Source: Calocera cornea HHB12733
Lineage: Eukaryota > Basidiomycota > Dacrymycetes > Dacrymycetales > Dacrymycetaceae
DNA: 64,000 nt
Reading direction: 5' to 3'
Assembly (NCBI GenBank): GCA_001632435.1
Contig: KV423951.1
Span: 124,001-188,000, forward strand
Below are positions 45,790 through 57,329 of the stretch, in pieces. The translations under genes were made by a program, and so were the position numbers. The notes under the pieces are model-generated. The model did no database searches, had not been told where the DNA came from, and worked only from the letters and a program-made list of their open reading frames with translations. Each line of letters opens with the position of its first letter. Within the stretch, counting starts at the first letter, position 1.

Positions 45790-47291
45790 ATTTATGCATC
45801 TTCCTGAACCATCAAGAACACTCGCGTCTCAGACAACACAGCGACTTCTGGGAAGCTCGCCGAGCCCGGCCTGTGTCTCCAGACGCGAGGCTTCCTCGGT
45901 GAGTTGTTTCCTGTGCTGCCATACTGATGCGATACTGAGCTGGCATCATCGATTGTGAAAGAATAAGTGTACGCACTATACGGCAAGAGTCATCCACACG
46001 CGTCCTCCTTTGTCATCCCATATCTGTCCATATGGGTATGTACGTCATTCACAGTCGATCTTGGGTTGGATGACTGATCTTTGTCAGTGTTGTAACATAG
46101 ATTATCAGGGACCAGACCAACTCGGGGACCGGACCAACTCAGGGACCGGACCACCCACCCCAATACCGCTCCCTCCATATTTTCGCCCCGTCTAGAGCTT
46201 GGGAATGTAGCCAGCTCACTGCATATCAACTCGAAGTCATCAAATTCAATGTTTTGGTTGAGTTGTGACGTGCAAAGTTCGCCAGAAAGGGGGAACTGAA
46301 TAGAGTGAGCCCCTCCCTGAGTCGGTCCGGTCCCGGATGATCTACGTTACTCGTTATCTAGTAATAGCAAAGCTCACGTCGAACATAACTGCAGCATCAC
46401 ACAACTTGCTGCCTTTCCGCGTGGTATCGTCGTACCAATCATCCGCCTGCTTTCGCAACCACTTGACGTGTTGTACGGCCGGCTTCAAGAACGGCATCAT
46501 ATCAACGACACTTCTTCGGGGCATACATGCCTCCATCAACCGGAGAACGGGCTCTTCGAACCTCTTGCTCGGATCAGGACCCATATGTTTGATCAGGTCA
46601 CCTCCATATGTCGACCGGAAGATGACGGACGCTCCAAAGCGATGCATATACTCATGGAACGGCTTTTCTGGATACTTCAGAAGGCCAAGTGTCATATATG
46701 CCGCATCGTAGGTCTGCATGGGTGCAAACCGCTCGGTGGTCCGGATGTTAAGGCTGCAAAGTCATCACCCCGTTCAGCATGCATTCACGAAGGGCAGCGT
46801 ACTTGAATGGAATGATCGTCGATGTGCGCGCCATCTATGATTTCTGTTATGATGCCCTAGCTATATCCTTAGGGCACTCACTGCAGGGTACGATTCTGAG
46901 ACTGCGGAAGCTTGTCATGAAGAAAGAATTCGCGCGCCTGTTGTTCCGGTGAGTGTCTTCCGATTGAAGAGGCTGGGCCCTCACCTTGATCATCTTTGGC
47001 CTATCACCTGAAATGCCCGACATCCGGTCCCGCACATCTGCTGCAACCTTGATCCCGCGCAAGACGACGAAGAGCTGTCTGCCGGCCCAGAAGGTGTACA
47101 TATCCCCATATCGATACGACCAGCTGTGCAACCTATGCCAGGAAAAAATCGGACGGGAGTTGCAAGAGGTTGCCAAACGGAGGCACCCCGGCTGGTCGCC
47201 GAGGAAGACGGTAAGAGCGTATGCGGTGTACATTGCGGCCTGCCGCAACGACAAGCGAGAGAAAAAAGAAGGCAACTCCAATGTACAGCAT
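45790..47291 (-). pseudogene. Truncated cytochrome P450 relic (P450 copy 4)
   Basis: The 5' half of a P450 is recognisable: ATG at 47291, a hydrophobic anchor, a decayed hinge (RLPRRPAGVPPFGN), then exons through RKQADDWYDD. A single-base loss near 47145 shifts the first exon after QLPSDFFL, where paralogues read FLW. The I-helix exon survives as AAQETTH near 45900 and then decays. No K-helix or haem-binding exon follows, so the protein could not bind haem. The intron before the I-helix exon carries a 259-bp inverted-repeat element. A CCTATATAGG box at 47341-47350 remains 50 bp upstream. Confidence 0.8.
46092..46350. mobile_element. Small non-autonomous element with imperfect terminal inverted repeats
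   Basis: The left end (GTAACATAGATTATCAGG) and the reverse complement of the right end (GTAACGTAGATCATCCGG) match for about 35 bp with a few changes. The shared part runs on through GGGACC, GACC and ACTC blocks. The left end also has two or three tandem copies of a GGGACCGGACCAACTC-type unit. There is no coding capacity in 259 bp, which fits a MITE. It sits in an intron of a P450 relic. No clear target-site duplication was found. Confidence 0.55.
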
Positions 47292-47908
47292 GTTGCAGCG
47301 GATCTTGGCGGTTGCATGCCGTAATACTGCCTTTGACGAACCTATATAGGAAGTGCCCGATGGTGTGCGGCATCTGGGGGTTCCGTACGTTTGATTACAC
47401 CACATAAGTGTGCAATGTTACAACAATGACGTCTAAATGGCTTCGAATGTGGAGCGTGTAATCTGAACCTTTTACTGGTGTCCGAGATCGGTTGTCCTTC
47501 TCATGGCACCGCAGTATTCACGGGGCATGACCCGTTTTATCTCGGTAGCCGGGCACATCACTGGCAAAGACTTCGTTTCACATGGCCCTGCCCCCCGCAA
47601 CACCCGCAAGCCATACCTATGCATCAAGAAGGCGACATCGTGTCTATGAATCATGTCGCTGTATGGCTGATGGCTGCTATTGCCAGGAAGACACACCTTC
47701 GGCCGTCCAAGTCTGGGCTTCATTACGACCTCGAAATGCCTCGAAGGTCTATCTCATCTGCTTCGCTTTTCACCTCTATCTGTTACGCAGCAATCAGCCA
47801 CCCACCCTTGGCACTACCTCCAGTGGCATATTATATAACTACAAGGAGGTACATGGTCACTCATTATAAGTACGGCACTAGCTGTACTATGCCATCCGTT
47901 GCCCTTTC
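47292..47908. other. Spacer between P450 copies 4 and 5
   Basis: It contains the TATA-like box of copy 4 (47341-47350) and the 3' flank of copy 5. No exon is supported. Confidence 0.4.
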
Positions 47909-49853
47909 TCAAAACTTCTGACTTCGGATGTAGTCACCCGTCTGCGGTGTTGCGAGATAAAGGCGCGCGGCGGATTCCTTCATCGAGCCTAGCAGGTGCT
48001 TTCCCAATCGCTTATGCCTTGGTTTCAGCGCGACTCCAAACGGCCGCGGCGTAGCAACATGCACATGGTCCTCTATCTCGTTCACCCCGCAGACCACGCG
48101 GTTCCCGTTCGCATCAACAGGCCATTGGAAACGGAATGCCCAGATCATCGTCGAAATCGCAATGAAGAGACTGCTGAGCGCATAGTCCCTACCAGGACAT
48201 GCACGACGTCCGCGTCCAAAGCCTAGTAAGTCCGAACGCGTGTCCTCTGGAAGGAGTTTTCCAGAGGCGTCCAAAAAACGTGATGGATTGAAGGCTTCGG
48301 GATCGCGATACACAGCGGTGTCACGGGTCTGCCCCCTGCTAGCCGCGTTAGCCAAGCGACTACATACAAAGCACAGACAAACCAAATGTTGTCGATGAAG
48401 TTGGTGCCCTCCGGGATGACATAGCCTCGATACTCAAAGTCCTGTTCATATCGGGGTTAGCTTCATGTCGTTACGGGACAGAGTTTGTTATTGCACCTCA
48501 GAGGCCGTATGCATCACACCCATCGGAACACCTGGCTTCCATCTGACACTTTCCTTGACCAGCGCCTCAATGTATGGCAGATTTTCCCGATCTTCCAGCG
48601 TGGGAGGTCGTGAACCGCACACAGCGTCAATCTGTGCTTCGGCTGCCTTCATGACGTCGGGATTGTGGAGAATCCCGAGAGCGAATACGCGAAGGGCAGT
48701 GTTTGTCGTATCCTGACCGGCCATGCTATCCAACAATTAGAAACGAAAATTGTCCAGAAGCAGTGTGCAACACACTAGAGCGTCAGAGCCACCCAAACGG
48801 CACCATGCTTGTCCATGCCATACTTCTTCAAGTTCGTTTCGAAATCGTGAGCAATAGTCCACCAACCCTGTTTGCAGTCAGAATGCACACGCGTCGTTTA
48901 TGGAAGAGAATGCGCACCTCTCTCGGAACAGCCCCTTCATATAGACGGGTTGCCTCCCGCGTGGTCTTCTCATACCAGTTGTCACCTTGGCGTCGTAACC
49001 ATTTCGACCGCTCAATGATGGGTTTGAGAAACGGAAGCATGTCTACTACACTGTTCTGCGGTTGCAATGCATGCAAGAGTTCTTTCTGAAGGTGTTCGAT
49101 GATCTTGCTTGGGTCTTCACCCAGGTGCGGGAAAGCGTCACCACCATACAGGGTGCGGAAGATGACCGACCCGGCATAACGATGAATATGCTCCTCGAAC
49201 GGCTTTTCCGGGTGCTCAAGAAGACCAAGTGCAAGGTGGGCAGCATCGTACGTCTGCAAATCTCGGAAGCGGGAGATGTTCCGGATGCCGAGACTGGAAG
49301 ACAATGAGATGAGGAGTGCGAACGCAACCAAAGAACTAACTTTGCATGGATTGCCTTCCGCTGGTTCCGCCATCTACGGTGTTGTCAATAGAGTACCACG
49401 AGATTTAAAAGGGGGGGGGGGGGGGGGGGGAACGTACTCAGCCGTGTTGTTCTTGCTGACAACACTGTGCTGGGTGCCGAAGAATTGGCCCTGGAGATGG
49501 TTAGCCTTCCGCTATCCTAACGACACGGCCTGGAAGAGTCATACTTTGAGGAATCGAGGCCTGTCGCTGGTTACGGCAGACAGGCGATCGAGTACGTCGG
49601 AGGCGGCATCCACACTATTGAGAACGATGAATGGATAGCCCAGCAACCAGATGGTATACATCGATCCGTATTGTTTGGACCACTCGTCGAGCCGGTACCA
49701 AAGGAACTGGAAGGGAAGTTGTAGGGCATTGCCGACCAGCGGCAAACCTGGAGGACCGGGAGGGAGACGTGAAGAGCGTTTTCGTTGCACGTCGCGCACT
49801 GCGGCCAGCGCAATCGCGAGAACAAGCAGGAGTATTCCACCGAGGTAGAGCAT
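47909..49853 (-). CDS. Cytochrome P450 monooxygenase (P450 copy 5)
   Basis: The exon layout is as in copies 1 and 2 and I see no break. Landmarks are the anchor, RLPPGPPGLPLVGN, a divergent second exon (GQFFGTQHSV where paralogues read AREFFFRD), WRNQRKAIHAK, the I-helix AGQDTT, the K-helix ESVR and the haem loop FGRGRRACPG. The intron between the second exon and WRNQ contains a run of 20 G. The C-terminus is extended (RLYLATPQTGDYIRSQKF) relative to its relatives. TATTTAAG on the coding strand, 42-49 bp upstream, is a likely TATA box. The substrate is unknown. Confidence 0.83.
49411..49430. repeat. Run of 20 G in a P450 intron
   Basis: A perfect plus-strand G homopolymer (C on the gene's strand) inside the second intron of P450 copy 5, just after the donor site. 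Confidence 0.9.
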
Positions 49854-51382
49854 AGTGTGATGATGGGGCGGAAAGTTCCCATCTGCGAGACATACTTAAA
49901 TAGATGCGCTCTCCAACGGAAGGGCTGTGAATCGGCTCGAGCGTGTGGGGACGTTGCCAACGAGCGTTACCACACATTGGCGGCAGGCTGTCCAGACTGT
50001 AAACGGCCAACGCATCAGTGTGTCGATTCTTGCTTGGCGGCTGCAATCTCCGGCCCACGCGACATGCAAGTCCGCGGCTTATCAAGCAGGACCCTGACCG
50101 GGGGCAATGCGAGCCGGGCAATGCGAGCCACAGCCAGGAACAAAACAGTTGGTTTGTATGGGATGAACTTGATGTGGGAAACAGGGGGGATTCAACTTGA
50201 AACAGTGGCGAGAGTTCTCAGGCATTCGCGTTTCGCAGTACGCCAATGAGCACGCGCGTTCTCAAGGCACGTGACCCGAAGCTATTCCCACATACAATGC
50301 GACATGCTGTGACGCGGCTATCCCGCTTATGCGGTCGGTCAGAAGGTTGGAATGATGTTTCGGAAGGTCGGGAGGCAGACGAGCTTCGACAAGGTAGACA
50401 ATTAATCTCCAGCCCGTAGCCGACTCATTCCTGGGTCAGCGGGGGTGCCCTTCTATATCACTTCGGAATGGGTCAGCGGTGCTTGTCATCCCATGCATGC
50501 CTTTAAGCGCCCGCGCTCGGCTATTCTAGCAACTCAACAAGTGCGAGTTTGCTTCTTTTCCTCCTTTTTTCGAAGGGGCGTTTCATTCCGGGGTGCCTTC
50601 CAGTGCCGTGCCATCAAGCACAAAGAGAAGTCGGTGCGACAGTGAAGCACTGATCGAGTAGGAGTGCACGGTGATCGATGGACCTCGGCAAACAGCGAAG
50701 TCCTTATTCTCCCAGGGCACAGCACCACATATCCGTTCGTGACTGTGCGACTCGTGCTTGACATCCTCAGGAAGAGATCTTCGGCAAGATACATGAAATA
50801 CACTCAGTCTTCACAAGCCCACCTGTGCAAGGGAAACCATGAAGCCCCGCAAAGGGGTCTGGGCCGTGCTTGGCATACACAACGGGCTGTGCCGGTGCGG
50901 GTCCAACCCAGCCTTGGCGCTGCCATCTCACGCTCTCACTCTCTAGTTTGAATGCGAAACGACTTTCTATTCGAACTGGTTGGTTTCGAAATGGAGAGAA
51001 GGACGCGGATGGCCTCGGTATAAGAGATCTATTGTAAGGGTCCGGAGACCCTTCAAAACAGTGAGGGATGCAGGGGATGCCCCCCCTGCAGGACGTAGGC
51101 AGGATCTGTGTATTGCATTGCCCTCCACGTACAGTCCAACCTAGGATGGGGGTGGACGGACGATTTGAGGGCCTAAGGACTAGCTAGGGATGTACTCGGG
51201 GGTTTTATCTAGCCCCCGAGAGGGAGGGCCGGCCAAGCGGTCCCTGATCCATCTATCCCCATGTCTCGTTGTCATCCACCCCATTGATAAGGTACCCGAC
51301 CAGGAGTCAGTTCATTAGGAGAAACTAGTTTGTGTGTGTGCGAGTAGAAGTACAAATGCGGTTATTCTCGAACATCGCGGGC
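49854..51382. other. Long gene-free spacer, possible LTR remnant
   Basis: No gene is recognised in 1.5 kb. The left end holds the P450 copy 5 promoter. The right third (about 51033-51354) has features of a solo LTR, listed separately. Confidence 0.45.
51033..51354. mobile_element. Possible solo LTR
   Basis: The segment begins TGTAAGGG and ends TACA, the expected edges of an LTR, and is about 320 bp. It has a GGGTC-CGGA-GACCC hairpin near its start and a perfect 8-bp stem (CTCGGGGG at 51195, CCCCCGAG at 51213). No target-site duplication was found and no internal retrotransposon sequence is nearby, so the call is weak. Confidence 0.25.
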
Positions 51383-54300
51383 CTATCCAAGCATGCCGAC
51401 CTCCACGTCTACCTCATCAACATCAAAGGACTCATCGTCCGGTACAATGAAGCTTCCCAGTTCATATTCGTTTGCTTCCGAACTGGGATCAGCCTCTGAA
51501 CTCGAAATAGTGACTCGTCGTGGACGACCATTCCCCGCCGCAAACACGCCCTTCCTTATTGGCCCACTTCGGAACCTCGGGCCACCTCGACCGGGAACTT
51601 GAGTCATTAGACCTTGCAGGTACATTGCCTGCTCCTCTCCCTTGGGTACTGCTTGGGTTGCAGGCGAATCCTTGATAAATTGCCGGTCGCTCTCACTCCA
51701 TTCTGAATTATCGTCGCCATCCTCGCCGTGATCGGATCCCGATAGATTGGCCTCGACGTCGAAGAACTGATTTGAATTTGAGTATAGCCGCGGCCGCGAC
51801 CTCCTGGAAGGTCGCTTATCCACAATCGGGGAGGACGATGAAGGAGCTTGGGCAATTTGCCTGGACACCAAGTCATCATCTTGTGTCTGCACGATATTCC
51901 GGTTTTGATGCAGGGCTCGCGTCCGTCTGACTGGAAAGGGTGAGTCATCTGACGAAGGCACTCGATTCTTCGGAATGAGAGGTGGGCCCATAGTCAGATT
52001 ATTGATCGCGTTGCCATGCACATCGGCGGCCCATCGAAAGTCTTTTGCGGGCGTAGAAACGTCAACGCGTGCTCTAGGCACAATCGGCGAGAGTGCGATT
52101 GGAGATAGCTCGACTTCGATTCTGTTTGGCGTCTTGAGCGCTGCAGCAGATGTTGACGATTGTGGTCCACTCTTTCGTTCATTATGAGTTGTTGCCAAAC
52201 GTTCAACTTCGGAATCGGAGCTGAGCAGCCAACTGGCTATCGGAGGCTCTTCAGATGTTGTGGGTCGAGCGAGGGACTGCTGACGACCGCCGGGCGATTT
52301 TTTCTCGGGGGAATCCTGTTCGGCGTCGTCGTCATCGCTGGAGATTTCCACGACCTCACCCGTCCGAAAGTTCTCCAGTCGGATGTCGGAAGATGCCTGG
52401 CCCAGCATGTCATCCAGCCCTTGCTGAAGTTCCAAATCGTCTGAATCGTCTTCCAGATCTCGGGAGAGATCTTCCACAGCAGAACTAGTGGACCTTGGTC
52501 GTGCGATGTCCTTCGCGCGCTTGGAATTCCTGACCTTCGAAAGCGCGGATTTTCGTCTCTCTTGAGGCGGAGTCACTGGAGTGGAGCTTAATCGACCGCG
52601 AGTGATGTCGACATCGTCATCATCATCTTCGAGGTCTCTGTCAAGATCCTCTACTGTGAGCTGCCCAGGAGTCGTCGAAGTCTTCCCTCTTGGAACGAGT
52701 GTGGCCGCTGAAATGAAACCAGATAATGCGCCATCGGGAATATTCCTCATGGGGTCGTCGTTCCGCTTTCGTCGCTTAGCAGGCTTCTGGGTTTCCCGAC
52801 TCGCCTTTCGCTTGTTGCTGACCTTGGCTTGCTGGCTAGCGAAAGGATGGATCTCCATGTGCTGCTTTCGCACCGTTGGCTTGATACTGTCAGGGATGAG
52901 GCGTTCATCATCATCAAACAGCTCGAGCTGGTCGCCGCGGATAATGATCTCCTGTACGCTTGAATAGTTCTCATTCGCAGCATCCCAATTTGGTTCCTCG
53001 CGCCCCTCGGCCATGAGGACGACAATCTTGCCGTCTCGTTTCCGCCCGGTACGGCCGATACGTTGCAGCTGAAGATGGCATTAGTCTTTGTCCAACCTCC
53101 CAAGCCAGCGTCGTCTTACCATCTTTATTGAGCTCTTCTGCACGTCATAGCAAATGATCAGATCGACTTCACCGATATCTAGTCCTTCCTCTCCAATCGA
53201 AGTTGCGACAAGGACGTTGAACTCTCCGTCCTTGAAACGTTTGATCATACCGATCTGATCCTTCTGTGCCATGCCTTTATCACCACGCTTATCGCTGCTC
53301 TGTCCAACGAACTTGCTGGCGCGAATGATGGGTTGTTGAAGGTTGAGGGATTTGACAATCTCATCAACACAGTCTCGGTACTGGCAGAAGACCATGACTC
53401 GCGTGTGGTCCGCACCATCTTCGGGAGCTGCGAAATGTTCCAGCGCGACGGCAACTAACTTGTCCATCTTGGGATGGCCAACAGGCCCTCCACCTGTGAC
53501 TCGCTCGTTGCGGTAGTCTTCGATTTCTGCAATGACCTCGCGATACTTGGAATCGCTGGAGAGTTTATTGCCACCTTCCTTCTGGGTCATCTTCTTCCCA
53601 GCCGCATCCAGCAGAGTTCGGTATGCCATCTCGACGCTTTCTTCACAGAGGTATGTCATAGCAAAGGTCAGCTTATGCAGTCGCATGAGCAGAGCAGTTG
53701 CCCAAGGATATTGCTTGCCCTGAGGCTTTCGTCGAAGCTCATCGATGAAGCTCTTGCATCGGAAAGGGTGGAGATCGGCCAGCCTGACATATTCTGGGAA
53801 TATGTCCTTGCCACGCAGTGGTTTAACGGTGTTCTACTTCTGCATGAGTGTGTGAGATAATATCATGCAATTTGACCCCACCTCCATTAATGCGATTAAC
53901 TTCTCTCTAATAGCATTGATAGAGGCGCCCATTTGAACAACACATTTCTCCATGGTCTGCACATGATGTTGAGCACCCAATTATGTCTAGGAAGCAGGGC
54001 TGTAGCATACCTTCTCATGGATATATTGCTTGAGATCCAAACTGCGCTCGTCCCTAATTTCGATGTGCCCAATATGGAGACTATCAATGATCTCTTGAAC
54101 TGCGTCTGACTTCGACCCAGGTGTCGCAGTCAAGGCCAAGACTCTGAAATGTGGGTTCTTCGCCATCATGTGTCGTACCACCGTCGCATAAGCGTAGTTT
54201 CCGGTACCCTTGTGGGCTTCATCAATCACGATGAGGATGATATCTCTCGGATCCACAACTTCTCGCGTAAGGTCGTTCTGGAGCGTCTGCGGCGTCATGT

Positions 54301-55657
54301 ATACAACGCGCTTGGACTGCCACTGCGTTCCCTTTAGAACGACATAGAGAAGTAGCGGGAATTCGACGTACATATCTTTCCCTTTGCGCTTGAGGAGTCT
54401 CTCCGGTCATCTCAACCGCGTCTTCGATCGGAATGCCACAGGTCTCGTGGCAGGCCTTGATCTGCTGACTGACAAGGGGCTTTGTCGGCGCAACGAACAC
54501 GACCTTGCCTTGCGGGAACCATCGATAATCTCACGATCCACATGTCAGCCTTTGGTTGGTGTCCGACCAAATGAGCTTACAGTTCAGCATAACGACCCCT
54601 GCAATGAATGTCTTGCCTAGACCTGTCGGAAGGGCAACCAGAGTATTCTTGAACAGCGCTGCCTGAACGATGTTATATTGATAGTCACGGATCGGTTTGT
54701 TTGTTGGATAGATCCATTCCTGCACCTCTGATAGATCTGGGACAAGTTTCATGGGTGGAGGCTATGGGATGAATAAGTTTGGGTGCAATACCGGCGACGG
54801 TAGGCGAACTCACCGGACTGCAGATATTGGGAATCGCAAGGAGACGCCACGTTAGCTATATGCACTTGGAAAGCAGTGCTCAGGCACTCACCCTGCTGTG
54901 AAGTATGTTAACGCAAGCAATAGCAAAGACCGAAGAAGAATGGACACGCACCAGATACGACCGCCTCAGGGAACTGCTCAAACTCAACGTCCTCTTCGAG
55001 ATCCTCGCCACTATCCTCTTCTTCCGCTTTTCGCCCACTCTTCTTTCTCTTCGCCTTGACTCTATTCCGATTTCCAGTCGCAGCGAACTGGGTCCTGTCC
55101 CACTGTTTGGTCCTCTGATTCGCTCTTCCGAACGGACCGACCCTAGCGGGAGCCATCGCCCCTCCTCCCGGCGGTCCAGCGTTGGCTGTCGTTCGGCCTG
55201 TTTCGGTCGCGGGGCGAGGCGGAGTCCGTACAAGTGTGCCATACAACGTAGTCTGGAACTTCGCGGATGATGTAGAGCCGGTCCGCTGGAAAGTGTTCTC
55301 GATCTGCGTGAGCGATGCAAGCGCAGCCTGGTCAAGGTCGAGCGACAGGTCGTACGGGTCGGAGGAAGGCGGCTTCGCCAGTGGCCTTGCAGATGTGGAA
55401 GCAGCAGCATTTTGCCTTGCAGGTGGTCGTATCCCGATCGTATGCGCGGACGGAGCGTGCGTAGCGGAGCCACTTGTCGACCGCGGGGCGGTGGTCGGAC
55501 GAGTCGTAGCCCGGGGCTCGGCGAAGAAGCTAATGCCGCTACGCTTCCCGGTCGGAGCGGTCGCTGCTCGTGGCTTGGCTGCTGCTTGCTCTATCGCATC
55601 GACCTGCTGGAGAAAGGAGTCGTCGAAGTCATCAAATTGGTCGAATTCGTCTGACAT
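51383..55657 (-). CDS. MPH1: Mph1/FANCM-type DNA helicase
   Basis: A multi-exon superfamily 2 helicase gene. The N-terminus is acidic then Ala/Thr/Pro-rich. Helicase motifs follow in order: RDYQYNIV, the Walker [20 protein letters not shown], the DEAH box VIDEAHKG, and LALTATPG. After the FANCM-type insert come [35 protein letters not shown], and the last motif [13 protein letters not shown] long acidic, Ser-rich C-terminal tail is encoded in one large exon. Mph1/FANCM remodels stalled forks and D-loops. An upstream GTG in frame was ignored in favour of the ATG at 55657. Confidence 0.92.
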
Positions 55658-56167
55658 CGCACGCGGCCCTGTCGGAGTCACGACGGCGCGTGGAGCGGAG
55701 TCGGCAGTGGCGGCGCAAAAGACGCGATACTGGCCTGGATGTCTCTGTCCAGAGATATGCGATACAGGGGGATGCTGTCAATGTGGGTATAGAGAGTGCA
55801 TGAGAGGAGAGATCGTCAGAGACGTTAAGTATACAGCATCAGTGACGCGTCGTAAAGAGGTGGTGAGAGAGCGGATGCAATCACGTGGTACGCGACTGCT
55901 TTCGCAAGTACTTACCCCTGTCTGAAGCTGATCTCTGAATGTATCGCAATGACTCGCTGTCCGCAGAAACAACACAGTCTATCCGGGTATTATACCGGTA
56001 TCCTTGTTCTGGTACGAAGGAGTATACCATTAAGTAGGAGAATCAGGCATTGCTTGGTCCACCCGCGGCCCAGTCACCCGGGGCAGTGGTAAATAGTGCC
56101 ACGACCTAGGAAGACGTATCGTCGAGTACAAAGCATTGCATGTTGGTACATTCCGGATTGTTAGTTT
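55658..56167. other. Spacer between MPH1 and the E2 gene
   Basis: It holds the MPH1 upstream region and the 3' flank of the E2 gene. No exon or repeat is recognised. Confidence 0.35.
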
Positions 56168-56996
56168 CTATCCATACACCTGACATATCTGGGTTGTGCC
56201 GATGCAAACATCCTCGGGTATCGTAGACTCATACGCTGCGAATGATGAGCTCCTGTTTGACATGCGCAGGTGGAAGACGCACGTATCGTCATCATAATGG
56301 AACCTGGTCTTCTTAGGACTCAACGGAGCATGAAGAACATATCTGTCGTTATCTTGCGGTCTTGGGTAAAACTAGTCAGAAAGACCATCGGAAGGCAAGA
56401 GAGAAATGGACGCACTTCTGTTTCTTCGTGCAAGAAGCTAGCATAGACTGAATTGTGAGGCATACAGACACCACGGACAGAACCGGAGACCATTCGTTCC
56501 CTTTGCTAGTCATTAGTATAAGAATGCCACTGAGCCTCTGAAGCATAGCCTACCTAATATGGACGCGCAGATCTGGTGGCGTGTTAGCGAGGTTTGCATA
56601 GGGGACGCATATATGCACGCACATGCCCATTGCTGTATATATGCGGGTGCACTGGCGCCGCCCACTTATCATCCACCACGAAGGTTACCTCAGGACTTTC
56701 GATCGGGTAGCTGGGCGAGAATCGGAATCGTAGACAGAACTTCTCCCCTTCGTACAGTGTATTGCCGAGCACTTCGATCGTCAGGAGCCAGCATTCGAAG
56801 TTGTCGATCGATACAATTCCGATTCCTAATCGGATGTGAGCATAACCAGTAGACAACCGTATATAGCAAGCGCAGGTCGCCATACGACACAATGGGCTGA
56901 GTAAGAGTCTGAATGCAAGCGCTTACCCGTCGGTGGTCCATTGGCCTGCAGCTCCCTCAGCTCCTTCGTAAGACGTTTCGTCGAGATCGCCGCCAT
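56168..56996 (-). CDS. UBE2W: Ubiquitin-conjugating enzyme E2, UBE2W type
   Basis: Five exons (56927-56996, 56623-56825, 56554-56572, 56416-56500, 56168-56360) join in frame to 189 residues. The sequence TLYEGEKFCLRFRFSPSYP, VHPHIYSNGHICASIL, EWSPVLSV and PKKTRFHYDDDTC follows UBE2W closely. UBE2W attaches ubiquitin to protein N-termini. The catalytic Cys (in ICASIL) sits in exon 3, only 19 nt long. Where animal UBE2W stops at DDTC, this frame continues for about 34 residues. The gene diverges from ARP5 over a 333-bp spacer. The last acceptor was chosen to keep frame and is less certain. Confidence 0.82.
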
Positions 56997-57329
56997 GGCT
57001 TCTGTAGTTTGTCGGCCCCAGAAGAGTACGCAAGTATCAAATAAGAGAAAAGTGATCGTCCGATAACCTCTGAAGGCGATTGGGACGAAGAAGGCGGATT
57101 GAGGTGAGCGCCCCTACCGACAATGGCGGCGCACCCGGCGCACCTTGAGACGCTCGGAGTCGGGAATCACACGCAGACCCGACCCGGGGCTAAGTCGGTC
57201 CGGCCGCGATCAGGGTCTTCCATAACGTTCACGCCACCCAGCCTGGCAGTCCAATCATCAATACGCGCCTGGTCGACACGGTTTGTTCGCCCGTTCTTAG
57301 CCCCTCTCTTGGTCACACAGTAGCGCACG
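56997..57329. promoter_or_regulatory. Bidirectional promoter of the E2 gene and ARP5
   Basis: The two genes start 333 bp apart on opposite strands. No TATA box is evident, as is usual for such housekeeping pairs. Confidence 0.45.
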
